From NCBI RefSeq assembly GCF_036346615.1, contig NZ_CP107836.1:124001-188000 (forward strand): 64,000 nucleotides of DNA, given 5' to 3'. Positions within the stretch are counted from its first letter, which is position 1. Every line of letters starts with the position of its first letter. The notes under the pieces are model-generated. The model was not told the DNA's origin. It saw nothing but the letters and a program-made list of their open reading frames with translations, and ran no database searches. A program made the translations under genes and the position numbers. Shown here piece after piece: positions 1 to 8,199 of the stretch. This DNA comes from Streptomyces sp. NBC_00523 (GTDB lineage Bacteria > Actinomycetota > Actinomycetes > Streptomycetales > Streptomycetaceae).

Positions 1-2
1 TC

Positions 3-2738
3 GACGAGAACATGCCGGGCTTCCAGTGCGAGGGCCTGGTCTACCGCCCCGACGGCACCCCGGTGAAGGGCCTCAACCCGCGCAACCAGTGGGTGCGGGT
101 GGGCGCCCCGGTGGCGGGCGGCGAGGAGGTGCTGCTGCACATCGAGGCGGCGTCCAACCCGGTGATCCTCGACTACCACCCCTTCCTGCCCACGCAGCTG
201 GGTGACAAGGAGACCGCCGGCAGCGAGCCGCAGTACACGCTGGCCCGGATGGACCTCGCCGTCTTCGACGAGGACGTGTGGAACCTGGTCCAGGACCTGG
301 AGGTGCTGGGCGAGCTGATGCAGGAGCTGCCCGTGGAGGGCGCCCGCCGCTGGGACCTCCTGCGTGCCGTCGGCCGGGCGCTGGACGCGGTCGACCTCCA
401 GGACGTGGGCGGGACGGCGGCCGCCGCCCGCGCGGAGCTGGCCGACGTCCTCGCGACGCCCGCCGTGCCCTCCGCCCACCGCATCAGCGCGGTCGGCCAC
501 GCGCACATCGACTCCGCCTGGCTGTGGCCGCTGCGCGAGACGGTCCGCAAGGTGGCCCGTACGACGTCGAACATGACCGCGCTCCTGGAGGACGAGCCGG
601 ACTTCGTGTTCGCGATGTCGCAGGCCCAGCAGTTCGCCTGGATCAAGGAGCACCGCCCCGAGGTCTACGCGAAGGTCAAGGCCGCCGTCGCGGAGGGCCG
701 GTTCGTGCCGTCCGGCGGCATGTGGGTGGAGTCCGACACCAACATGCCGGGCTCCGAGGCGATGGCCCGGCAGTTCGTGCACGGCAAGCGGTTCTTCCTC
801 GATGAATTCGGCATCGAGAACGACGAGGCGTGGTTGCCCGACACCTTCGGATTCGCGGCCGGGCTGCCCCAGATCATCAAGGCCGCGGGCTCCAAGTGGC
901 TGCTGACGCAGAAGATCTCGTGGAGCCAGACCAACAAGTTCCCGCACCACACGTTCAACTGGGAGGGCATCGACGGCACCCGGATCTTCACGCACTTCCC
1001 GCCGGTCGACACGTACAACTGCTCGATGAAGGGCAGCGAGATCGCCCACGCGGCGACGAACTTCAAGGACAAGGGGGTGGCCCAGCACTCCCTCGCACCC
1101 ACCGGCTGGGGCGACGGGGGCGGCGGCACCACCCGCGAGATGATCGCCAAGGCGGCCCGGCTGAGCAGCCTGGAGGGCTCCGCGACGGTCAGCTGGGAGA
1201 CGCCCGCGGACTTCTTCACGAAGGCCGAGGCCGAGTACCCGAACGCGCCGGTGTGGGTCGGCGAGCTCTACCTGGAGCTGCACCGCGCCACGCTCACCAG
1301 CCAGGCGAAGACGAAGCAGGGCAACCGCCGCAGCGAGCACCTGCTCCGCGAGGCCGAACTCTGGGCCGCCACCGCCGCCGTGCGAACCGGCTTCACGTAC
1401 CCGTACGAGCAGCTGGACCGGATCTGGAAGACGGTGCTGCTGCACCAGTTCCACGACATCCTGCCGGGCTCCTCGATCGCCTGGGTGCACCGCGAGGCCG
1501 AGAAGACGTACGCGGCCGTCGCCGAGGAGCTGACCGGCGTCATCGACGCCGCGCAGCGCGCGCTCGCCGGTGACCCGGCGGGCGGACGCGCCCTCGTGTT
1601 CAACGCCGCGCCGCACGCCCGCGGCGGCGTCCCCTCCGGAGCGGCGGCCACCGCCGCGACGGCCGAGAGCACCCGGTCCACTCCGCGCGAGGGCGGCGGC
1701 CATGTGCTCGACAACGGCCTGCTCCGGGTGGAGATCGACGGCCGGGGCCTCGTCGTCTCGGCGTACGACATCGCCGCGGACCGCGAGACCGTGGCGCCGG
1801 ACGCGGCCGCGAACCTGCTCCAGATCCACCCCGACTTCCCGAACATGTGGGACGCGTGGGACGTCGACGCGTTCTACCGCAACACGGTCACGGACCTGAC
1901 GGACGTCGACGAACTGACCCCGGTGACGGACGGTGTGCGGATCGTCCGCAGCTTCGGGGCATCGAAGGTGACCCAGCTGCTCACGCTGGAGCCGGGAGCC
2001 AAGCGGCTCGACATCGACACGGAGGTCGACTGGCACGAGACGGAGAAGTTCCTGAAGGCCGCGTTCCCGCTGGACGTGCACGCCGAGCGGTACGCCTCCG
2101 AAACGCAGTTCGGGCACTTCTACCGGCCCACCCACACGAACACCAGCTGGGAGGCGGCCAAGTTCGAGGCGTGCAACCACCGCTTCGTCCACCTGGAGGA
2201 GCCGGGCTGGGGCGTCGCGCTCGTCAACGACTCGACGTACGGCCACGACGTCACGCGCACCGTCCGGGACGCGGACGCGGGGACGACCACCACCGTGCGG
2301 GTCTCGCTGCTGCGCGCGCCGCGCTTCCCCGACCCGGAGACCGACCAGGGCGTGCACCGCTTCCGGCACGCGCTGGTGCCCGGAGCGGCGATCGGTGACG
2401 CGGTCCGCGAGGGGTTCCGCGTGAACCTGCCGGAGCGCCGGGTCACCGGTGAGCGCGAGGTGGCCCCGCTGGTGGGTGTCGACAACGACGCGGTCGTGGT
2501 CAGCGCGGTCAAGCTGGCGGACGACGGGAGCGGCGACGTCGTCGTGCGGCTCTACGAGTCGACGGGCGGCCGCGCGAAGGTGAGCCTGGCCACCGGCTTC
2601 CGGGCCGCGGGCGTCGTGGCGACCGACCTGCTGGAGCGGCCGCTGACCGATGCCCCGGTGCCCGAGAGGGACGGCGAGGGCGTGCGGTTGTCGCTGCGCC
2701 CGTTCGAGCTGGTGACGCTGCGTTTGACGCGCGGCTGA
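3..2738 (+). CDS. Alpha-mannosidase, GH38 family (5' end outside window)
   Basis: Hydrolyses alpha-mannosidic bonds, probably in mannoside or N-glycan breakdown in the cytoplasm, since no signal peptide is visible in the part seen. The frame is open from the first bases of the window (Asp-Glu-Asn before the first Met at 12), so the true start lies upstream; about 911 residues are present against roughly 1000 for bacterial GH38 enzymes. Visible motifs are GHAHIDSAWLWP (zinc-binding His and Asp), LPDTFGFAAGLPQI (the Asp of the PDTFG segment is the expected nucleophile) and LHQFHDILPGSSI. The order fits N-terminal region, catalytic barrel, helical middle domain and C-terminal beta domain. It is followed by a strong terminator, so it is not co-transcribed with the next genes. 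Family certain; substrate not known. Confidence 0.95.
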   Translation, partial: DENMPGFQCEGLVYRPDGTPVKGLNPRNQWVRVGAPVAGGEEVLLHIEAASNPVILDYHPFLPTQLGDKETAGSEPQYTLARMDLAVFDEDVWNLVQDLEVLGELMQELPVEGARRWDLLRAVGRALDAVDLQDVGGTAAAARAELADVLATPAVPSAHRISAVGHAHIDSAWLWPLRETVRKVARTTSNMTALLEDEPDFVFAMSQAQQFAWIKEHRPEVYAKVKAAVAEGRFVPSGGMWVESDTNMPGSEAMARQFVHGKRFFLDEFGIENDEAWLPDTFGFAAGLPQIIKAAGSKWLLTQKISWSQTNKFPHHTFNWEGIDGTRIFTHFPPVDTYNCSMKGSEIAHAATNFKDKGVAQHSLAPTGWGDGGGGTTREMIAKAARLSSLEGSATVSWETPADFFTKAEAEYPNAPVWVGELYLELHRATLTSQAKTKQGNRRSEHLLREAELWAATAAVRTGFTYPYEQLDRIWKTVLLHQFHDILPGSSIAWVHREAEKTYAAVAEELTGVIDAAQRALAGDPAGGRALVFNAAPHARGGVPSGAAATAATAESTRSTPREGGGHVLDNGLLRVEIDGRGLVVSAYDIAADRETVAPDAAANLLQIHPDFPNMWDAWDVDAFYRNTVTDLTDVDELTPVTDGVRIVRSFGASKVTQLLTLEPGAKRLDIDTEVDWHETEKFLKAAFPLDVHAERYASETQFGHFYRPTHTNTSWEAAKFEACNHRFVHLEEPGWGVALVNDSTYGHDVTRTVRDADAGTTTTVRVSLLRAPRFPDPETDQGVHRFRHALVPGAAIGDAVREGFRVNLPERRVTGEREVAPLVGVDNDAVVVSAVKLADDGSGDVVVRLYESTGGRAKVSLATGFRAAGVVATDLLERPLTDAPVPERDGEGVRLSLRPFELVTLRLTRG

Positions 2739-2756
2739 CGCCGGGACGCGTGGGCT

Positions 2757-2787
2757 GCCGCCCCGGTGCCGCGGGCATCGGGGCGGC
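2757..2787 (+). terminator. Hairpin terminator after the mannosidase gene
   Basis: Fourteen-base arms (2757-2770 and 2774-2787) pair at 13 of 14 positions around a 3-base loop, 18 bases after the mannosidase stop codon. There is no T-tract, as is usual in Streptomyces. It separates the mannosidase from the yhf-like cluster. Confidence 0.75.
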
Positions 2788-2842
2788 GGCGTTCTGGCCC
2801 GCGCCCGTGCGCCCTCCGGGATGCCTCGGTGAGGATCCTTGT

Positions 2843-2867
2843 CAATATCCAGAATCCTGTTTACTGT
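2843..2867 (+). promoter_or_regulatory. Operator-like element 1 before the yhfZ-type regulator
   Basis: An AT-rich 25-base element just before the GTG start at 2875. It matches the element at 3869-3893 at 21 of 25 positions, with a 17-base core (2851-2867) differing at only two positions. AT-rich blocks are rare in this genome, and the same block precedes both the regulator gene and the structural operon. This suggests a binding site for the YhfZ-type regulator, including autoregulation; that role is inferred. Confidence 0.6.
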
Positions 2868-2874
2868 TCCCTTT

Positions 2875-3813
2875 GTGAACGCCTTCGATGAGCGCTTCCT
2901 TACGCGCAACGGACTGGCCGCCCGCCAGCTCGCGGTCCTGCTGCTCAACCATGAGCCGGACACGCGGCTGCCCCGGGTGCGGGACTACGCGGAGGAGCTG
3001 GGCTGCGGAAACGGCACGGTCCAGGCGGCCCTGCAGCTGCTGGAGGAGTCCGGCGCCATCAGGACGACCGCGCGGGGGCACCTCGGCACCTTCCTCGCCC
3101 ACTCGGACCGCTCCATACTCTGGCGGCTCTCCGGGCTCGGGACGCTGCTGGCCGCGATGCCCCTGCCGTACTCCCGCCGGTACGAGGGCCTGGCCACCGG
3201 ACTGCGCGGCGCCTTCGAGAAGGCGGGCGCACCCTTCGCGATCACGTTCATGCGGGGCGCCGGTGCCCGTACCGCCGCCCTGCTCGAAGGCAAGGTCGAC
3301 CTCGTCGTCCTGTCCCGCTTCGCCGCCGACGAGCTGATCGCCGAGCATCCGGTGGAACTGGTGGCGGACCTGGGGCCGGCCACCTACGTCGGCGCGCACG
3401 GCATGCTCCTGCGCCACGGCGTGGACCTGGACACCCCGGGCCTGCGGGTCGCGGTCGACCACGCGTCGGAGGACCTGCGCATGCTGGTCGACCGGGTCTT
3501 CGCCGGGCGCCGGGACGTCGAGCTGCTGGAGGCCTCGTACATGCAGCTGCCCGACCTCTTCGCCCGCGCCGAGGTTGACGCCACCGTCTGGAACCTGGAC
3601 GAGGTGCAGGACCGGCTCGGGTTCGGCGTCGACGTGCTGCCGCTGGGCGACGAGGTCACCCGCGAGCTGTCGCTGCGCAACTCGAGCGCGGCGATCATCG
3701 GGCGGACCGACGGGACCAAGGCCCTGACCGCCGTCCGGGACTCCCTGGATCTCCCCCTGATCACCTCGCTCCAGCGCGAGGTACTGGAGGGCACACGCCT
3801 GCCCTCGTACTGA
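2875..3813 (+). CDS. yhfZ: YhfZ-type winged-helix transcriptional regulator
   Basis: Predicted regulator of the downstream yhf-like operon. An N-terminal winged helix (about residues 5-65) recalls GntR-type DNA-binding domains. The C-terminal effector domain carries AMPLPYSRRYEGLATGL and a MRGAGAR segment, and the protein ends in LPSY; these match E. coli YhfZ as I remember it (AMPLPYTRLYEGLASGL, ending EPSY). The frame is open up to a TTG at 2839, but GTG at 2875 is preferred because it leaves the AT-rich element 2843-2867 upstream and fits the family's usual N-terminus and length (312 residues). The gene has its own terminator (3830-3864) before the operon. The effector is unknown. Confidence 0.82.
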   Translation: MNAFDERFLTRNGLAARQLAVLLLNHEPDTRLPRVRDYAEELGCGNGTVQAALQLLEESGAIRTTARGHLGTFLAHSDRSILWRLSGLGTLLAAMPLPYSRRYEGLATGLRGAFEKAGAPFAITFMRGAGARTAALLEGKVDLVVLSRFAADELIAEHPVELVADLGPATYVGAHGMLLRHGVDLDTPGLRVAVDHASEDLRMLVDRVFAGRRDVELLEASYMQLPDLFARAEVDATVWNLDEVQDRLGFGVDVLPLGDEVTRELSLRNSSAAIIGRTDGTKALTAVRDSLDLPLITSLQREVLEGTRLPSY

Positions 3814-3829
3814 GCCCCGGGCCGGATCG

Positions 3830-3864
3830 GGCCGAAGGTCCTGCCCGTGACGGGACCTTCGGCC
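3830..3864 (+). terminator. Hairpin terminator after the yhfZ-type gene
   Basis: Perfect 12-base arms (3830-3841 and 3853-3864) lie just after the regulator's stop codon and only 5 bases before the second operator element. The regulator and the enzymes are therefore probably separate transcription units sharing one operator type. Confidence 0.8.
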
Positions 3865-3868
3865 TCAC

Positions 3869-3893
3869 CAAAATACAAAATCCTGGTTACTGT
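3869..3893 (+). promoter_or_regulatory. Operator-like element 2 before the yhfY-W operon
   Basis: Second copy of the AT-rich element found at 2843-2867 (21 of 25 identical). It sits between the terminator of the regulator gene and a strong ribosome binding site (AGGAGGA at 3901) for the PRD gene. It probably contains or overlaps the operon promoter. Binding by the YhfZ-type protein is inferred from the pairing of sites. Confidence 0.6.
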
Positions 3894-3912
3894 CGATTTT
3901 AGGAGGACCGCC

Positions 3913-4299
3913 ATGGACGACCAGCTGGCCCTGCGGCTTCAGCTCTTCCGCGAAGGCGGACAGATCAAGCCCGAGGTGGCCGACTTCGTCACGGCCGAGC
4001 TCGCCGCCCTGGAGGCGGAGGGCAACACCGTGACCGAGGCGACCGCGGGCATGCTCACCAGCCACCTGATGATGGCGCTCACCCGGCTGCTGAACGGCGA
4101 GGCCATCGAGCAGTTCCTCACCGACGACCAGGTCGCCGCCGAACTGGCCGGGCACCCCGAGGCCGTCGGCCGCGCCCGTGCCGTCGCCGAGCGCGCCCGG
4201 CACGAGCTCGGGGCCGCCCTCCCGGAGTCCGAGGTGAACTTCCTCGGCATGCACCTCGCGGTGCTGGCGCAGCAGACACCCGCCGCCCCCTCCTCCTGA
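3913..4299 (+). CDS. yhfY: PRD-domain protein, YhfY-like
   Basis: A 128-residue stand-alone PTS-regulation-domain (PRD) protein, the counterpart of E. coli YhfY. PRDs are phosphorylated on histidine by PTS components and adjust the activity of partner proteins. Candidate histidines are in TSHLMMALTRL (about residue 52) and LGMHLAVLAQ (near the C-terminus). No DNA-binding domain is attached, so it presumably acts on another protein of the cluster. Start chosen at ATG with AGGAGGA 5 bases upstream. First gene of the seven-gene operon. Confidence 0.78.
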   Translation: MDDQLALRLQLFREGGQIKPEVADFVTAELAALEAEGNTVTEATAGMLTSHLMMALTRLLNGEAIEQFLTDDQVAAELAGHPEAVGRARAVAERARHELGAALPESEVNFLGMHLAVLAQQTPAAPSS

Positions 4300-4335
4300 A
4301 CCACCCCGTCCCCACCCTCTGGAAAGAAGCAGGAC

Positions 4336-4692
4336 ATGACGAAGATCCTCGCCGGCGGCGTCGGCAAGACCGAGGTCACCCAGACCATCAAGCAGCTCGG
4401 CATCGAGGGCCTGGAGGTCACCGCCTCCAGCGACATGGACGCCGCGATGAAGCTGCGCGTCGCCCAGGCCGACTACTACCTGGGCACCTGTCACACGGGC
4501 GCCGGTGCCTCGCTCGGCGTCCTCGTCGGCCTGATGGGCAGCGCCGTCTGCCACACCTTCGGCCGCAACGTCCCCACCGTGGAGCAGATCACCGCCCTGC
4601 TGGACGAGGGCAAGAAGGTCTTCGGCTTCTCGATGGACCAGATCGACACCATCGCTCCCCTCATGGCGCGCGCCATCGCCGCCCGCGGCTGA
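4336..4692 (+). CDS. yhfU: YhfU-like small protein (DUF2620)
   Basis: A 118-residue protein corresponding to YhfU/DUF2620. It begins MTKILAGGVGKTEVTQTIKQ and has a Gly/Ala-rich middle (TGAGASLGVLVGLMGSAVCHTF) that could be a membrane-associated helix or a small-molecule site. In E. coli yhfU sits next to yhfT, and the same order is kept here, so the two probably work together, perhaps as a transport pair. No biochemical role is established for the family. The 36-base gap to the PRD gene contains a purine-rich ribosome binding site. Confidence 0.8.
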   Translation: MTKILAGGVGKTEVTQTIKQLGIEGLEVTASSDMDAAMKLRVAQADYYLGTCHTGAGASLGVLVGLMGSAVCHTFGRNVPTVEQITALLDEGKKVFGFSMDQIDTIAPLMARAIAARG

Positions 4693-4740
4693 CCCCAGCC
4701 ACCCCACTCTGAATCACCCCGGGCACGAAGGAGTGACCCC

Positions 4741-6078
4741 GTGAGTACGACACTCGCAGCCGGTACGAGCCTCGACTTCTCGCTGGCCCAGCAACTGACC
4801 GTCATAGCCCTCTGTGCGCTGACCGCGTACATCTCCCACATGGCGCTGGCCGTCTTCAACGACGGCGTACGCCCGTTCCTCCTGGACTTCATCCAGGGGC
4901 GCACCACGCGCAGCGCGACGACGGCGGTCTCGTTCGGCCTCTCGGCCGGGTTCATCTTCGGGCTCGGCGCCCCGATGGCCCTGTCCACCGGTGTGCTGAA
5001 CCCGTGGCTCCTCTTCCTGCCCACCGACATCCTCGGCATGCTGTCGCCGAAGAAGTGGCTCGCGCCGATCCTCGGCGGCGCCTGGGGCGCGGTCGTCGTC
5101 TTCGGGCTCAACGGCGCCAACAACGTGGCCCATGACCTGCCGGTCGACTTCATCACCGCCATGCAGCAGATGTCGACCCCGATCCTCTTCCTCTTCACGC
5201 TGTTCCCGGTGCTGGCCATCACCAAGCAGTTCGGCCGCAAGTGGGGCGGCATCGCAGGGGTCCTGGAGTTCGCCCTGGTCGTCATGACCATGAAGCTGTG
5301 GCCCAACATGTTCGCCGGCGCGCTGGCGATGGCCGTCGGTGTGCTGATGCTCATCGGTCTCGCCGTCGCCAAGGACCTCGCCCAGCGCAAGGCGGACAGG
5401 GCCGCGGGCGTGAGCGAACCCGTCATCGAGGGTGACGACCCGATGGCCTCCCTCTTCAGCGCCAGCGCGGCCCGGCTGCGCCGGTACCTGCCCCTGTTCA
5501 TGGTGCTGGGCGCCGGGGTCTGTGTGCTCGCCCAGATGCACATATTCGGCGGCGGCGAGGCGACCAGCTTCCTGATCGCGAAGGGGCAGTACTCGGAGGC
5601 GGCTCAGGTCGACTTCTACCGCGTCTTCGGTTTCATCCCGCTGATCGCGACCACCGCGCTGGCCTCCGGCGCGTACGGCATCGCGGGCTTCACCCTCGTG
5701 TACCCCATCGGGTACCTGATGCCGAACCCGTTCCTCGCCGCGATCGTCGGCGCCCTGGTCTTCGCGGCCGAGGTGCTGGCCCTGTCCTACATCGGCAAGC
5801 TCCTCGGGCGGCTGCCCAGCGTCCGCGACTCCTCGGAGCACCTGCGCAGCGCGATCAGCGAGACGCTGCAGCTGGCGATCCTCTTCGGTTCGCTGATGGC
5901 GGCCAACGCCATGGGCGGCGGCCTGGGCATCCTCGTCGTCGGCGGGCTCTACCTGCTGAACGAGGCGATGGGCCGGCCGGTCGTCCGGATGGCCGCGGCA
6001 CCGGCCGCGGTGATCGTCGGCGGCATCCTCCTCAACCTCCTGTACTGGATGGACCTGTTCACGCCGATCAAGGGATAG
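4741..6078 (+). CDS. yhfT: YhfT-like polytopic membrane protein
   Basis: A 445-residue inner-membrane protein with roughly ten hydrophobic segments, matching YhfT in length and gene position. Examples are residues 17-38, 60-83 and 115-133; later segments are rich in Gly and Ala, including a near C-terminal one in IVGGILLNLLYWM. It is predicted to import or export the substrate of this pathway, possibly with the YhfU-like protein just upstream. Start is GTG with AAGGAG seven bases upstream. The transported compound is unknown. Confidence 0.8.
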   Translation: MSTTLAAGTSLDFSLAQQLTVIALCALTAYISHMALAVFNDGVRPFLLDFIQGRTTRSATTAVSFGLSAGFIFGLGAPMALSTGVLNPWLLFLPTDILGMLSPKKWLAPILGGAWGAVVVFGLNGANNVAHDLPVDFITAMQQMSTPILFLFTLFPVLAITKQFGRKWGGIAGVLEFALVVMTMKLWPNMFAGALAMAVGVLMLIGLAVAKDLAQRKADRAAGVSEPVIEGDDPMASLFSASAARLRRYLPLFMVLGAGVCVLAQMHIFGGGEATSFLIAKGQYSEAAQVDFYRVFGFIPLIATTALASGAYGIAGFTLVYPIGYLMPNPFLAAIVGALVFAAEVLALSYIGKLLGRLPSVRDSSEHLRSAISETLQLAILFGSLMAANAMGGGLGILVVGGLYLLNEAMGRPVVRMAAAPAAVIVGGILLNLLYWMDLFTPIKG

Positions 6079-6125
6079 CCCCACGCCCCTGATCACGCAG
6101 GCCGACCCAAGAAGGACCCCCCACG

Positions 6126-7079
6126 ATGAACAGCCCCGCCCCCGTGCTGCGTACCGTTCTCGGAGACATCGCCCCCGATGCGGTACGCGGCCCCGCCCTG
6201 GCCCATGAACACCTCGTCCTCGACCTCGACCACCGGGGTGACGGCGGCGCCGTGCTCGCCGCCGGCCGGCACGCCGCCGCCGTCACCGCCGAACTGGCCG
6301 CACTCCGCGAGGAGTACGGACTCGCCCTGGTCATCGAGCTGACCTGTCGCGGCATGGGCCGCGACGTGCGCACCCTGGCCCGGATCTCCCGGGACGCCCG
6401 GGTCGCCGTCGTCGCCGCGACCGGCTGGTACTACGAGCCGTTCCACACCCCCGAGATCGACCGCGGCGGCCTCGGGGACCTCACCGCCACCCTCGTCCGC
6501 GAGATCGAGGACGGCATCGGCACCACCGGCATCCGCCCCGGCGTCCTCGGCGAGATCGGCAGCCACGGGGACGTCCCGACGCCGCCCGAGAGCAAGGTGC
6601 TCCGTGCTTCGGCGCGGGCCGCCCTCGCCACCGGGCTCTCCGTCGCCACCCACGCCCAGCTCGGCCGCGGCGGCCTCGCCCAGCTGGAACTGCTCACCGG
6701 CGAGGGGCTGCCTCCGCACCGGATCTCGATCGGCCATCAGGACCTGCTGGACGATCCGGCGGTGCACCGGGAGCTGGCCGCGAGCGGCGCTTACGTCGCC
6801 TTCGACACCGTCGGCAAGGACGGCTACCAGAGCGACGACACCCGGCTGCGGCTCCTGCTCGCCCTCCTGGAGGCGGGGCACGCCGACCGGGTCCTGCTCA
6901 GCTGCGACGTCTCCCGCCACGGCTACCTCACCTCCGAGGGGGGCCAGGGCTACGGGCACCTCTTCGGGAGCTTCCTGCCCGAGGCCCGTGCGGCGGGCGT
7001 GGACGACGACCTGATCGACCTGCTGACCCGCCGCAATCCGCTGCGCTTCCTCAGCGGCGTGAACGTGGAAGAGAGCTGA
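6126..7079 (+). CDS. php: Phosphotriesterase homology protein (Php/YhfV-like amidohydrolase)
   Basis: Binuclear metal hydrolase of the amidohydrolase superfamily, 317 residues, the expected length. Metal ligands visible: AHEHLVLDL (HxH), a glutamate in GVLGEIG, THAQLG, GHQDLL and the Asp of LLSCDVSRHG. The bridging ligand is Glu, as known for E. coli Php, rather than the carbamylated Lys of true phosphotriesterases; such proteins are usually lactonases or phosphodiesterases. It follows the transporter by 47 bases and precedes the PLP enzyme by 2 bases. The natural substrate is unknown. Confidence 0.88.
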   Translation: MNSPAPVLRTVLGDIAPDAVRGPALAHEHLVLDLDHRGDGGAVLAAGRHAAAVTAELAALREEYGLALVIELTCRGMGRDVRTLARISRDARVAVVAATGWYYEPFHTPEIDRGGLGDLTATLVREIEDGIGTTGIRPGVLGEIGSHGDVPTPPESKVLRASARAALATGLSVATHAQLGRGGLAQLELLTGEGLPPHRISIGHQDLLDDPAVHRELAASGAYVAFDTVGKDGYQSDDTRLRLLLALLEAGHADRVLLSCDVSRHGYLTSEGGQGYGHLFGSFLPEARAAGVDDDLIDLLTRRNPLRFLSGVNVEES

Positions 7080-7081
7080 CC

Positions 7082-8197
7082 ATGCACCCCGTACTCCCCC
7101 GGACGTTCCCGCTGGCGACCGTGGCCCCGGCCGACGCCGTCGCCCGGCAGTTCCGGCTCATCGAGGCCACCGCCCGCCACTTCGAGGGCCCGCAGCTGTT
7201 CGCCTCCGACGCCGGGGTCGTGCCCGGCCTCGGGCGCCCCGCCACCACCGCACGCGTCGAGTCCGTCCTCGCCGACTTCTTCGGTGCCGAGGGCGCCGCC
7301 TTCGTCCAGGGCGCGGGCACCGGCGCGATCCGGGCCGCCCTCACCGCCGCCGTCCGGCCGGACGACCCCCTCCTCATCCACCGGGCGCCCGTCTACCGCA
7401 CCACCGAGGTCACACTGCGCGGCCTCGGGGTCCAGACCGTCGAGGCCGACTTCAACGATCCCGACGAGCTGCGCGAGGCCCTGGAATCCGGGCGGTTCCG
7501 CTGGGCCTACGTCCAGCACACCCGGCAGCGGCTCGCCGACTCCTACGACCCCGGCGCGGTCCTCGCCGCCTGCCGGGCCGCCGGCGTCCGCACGGTCGTG
7601 GACGACAACTACGCCGTGATGCGCACCCCGGCCGCCGGGGTCGAACTGGGCGCCGACGCCTCCTGCTTCTCGCTGTTCAAGCTGCACGGCCCGGAGGGCG
7701 TCGGCATCGTCGTCGGCGCCGGGGACCTGATCGAGCACATCCGCCGCGACAACTACTCCGGCGGCGGCCAGGTCCAGGGGCACCAGGCGCTCGACGCACT
7801 GCGCGCGCTCACCCACGTACCGCTCATGTGGTCCGTGCAGTCCCAGGTCGGTGCCGAGGTCGCCGAGCGGCTGACCGCGGGCGAGGTGCCCGGGGTCGCC
7901 GAGGTCCGGCTCGCCAACGCGCAGGACCGGTGCCTGCTCGTCCGGCTCGACCGGCCCGTGGCCAGGGAGCTGCCCGCCGTCGCCGCCCGCTTCGGCGCGG
8001 CCCCGTACCCGGTGGGTTCCAACTCGCGCTACGAGATCACGCCGCTCTTCTACCGGATGTCCAGCTCCGCCCTGGACGACTCCCCCGAACTGGCCGACTG
8101 GACCGTGCGCATCAACCCGATGCGGGCGGGCGCGGACCTCGTCATCGAGATCCTGCGCCGCTCGCTGGCCGCGCTGAACGACCGGAAGGGCGACTGA
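7082..8197 (+). CDS. yhfS: YhfS-like PLP-dependent enzyme (aminotransferase fold type I)
   Basis: A 371-residue fold-type-I PLP enzyme. The likely Schiff-base lysine is in FSLFKLHGPEGVG (about residue 200), preceded by the cofactor Asp in TVVDDNYAVM. An early segment, FVQGAGTGAIRAAL, would bind the PLP phosphate. It resembles the Cys/Met-metabolism (C-S lyase) group. ATG is two bases after the php stop codon with GAAGAGAG upstream, so the two are translationally coupled. Together with the racemase-like enzyme it suggests an amino-acid-derived substrate; the reaction is not known. Confidence 0.83.
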   Translation: MHPVLPRTFPLATVAPADAVARQFRLIEATARHFEGPQLFASDAGVVPGLGRPATTARVESVLADFFGAEGAAFVQGAGTGAIRAALTAAVRPDDPLLIHRAPVYRTTEVTLRGLGVQTVEADFNDPDELREALESGRFRWAYVQHTRQRLADSYDPGAVLAACRAAGVRTVVDDNYAVMRTPAAGVELGADASCFSLFKLHGPEGVGIVVGAGDLIEHIRRDNYSGGGQVQGHQALDALRALTHVPLMWSVQSQVGAEVAERLTAGEVPGVAEVRLANAQDRCLLVRLDRPVARELPAVAARFGAAPYPVGSNSRYEITPLFYRMSSSALDDSPELADWTVRINPMRAGADLVIEILRRSLAALNDRKGD

Positions 8198-8199
8198 CC

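Noticed and set aside
4714..6096. Long minus-strand open frame opposite the YhfT-like gene
   Set aside because: Composition shadow of a high-GC gene: its product is Asp/Gly/Arg-rich without domains, while the plus strand gives a clear membrane protein.
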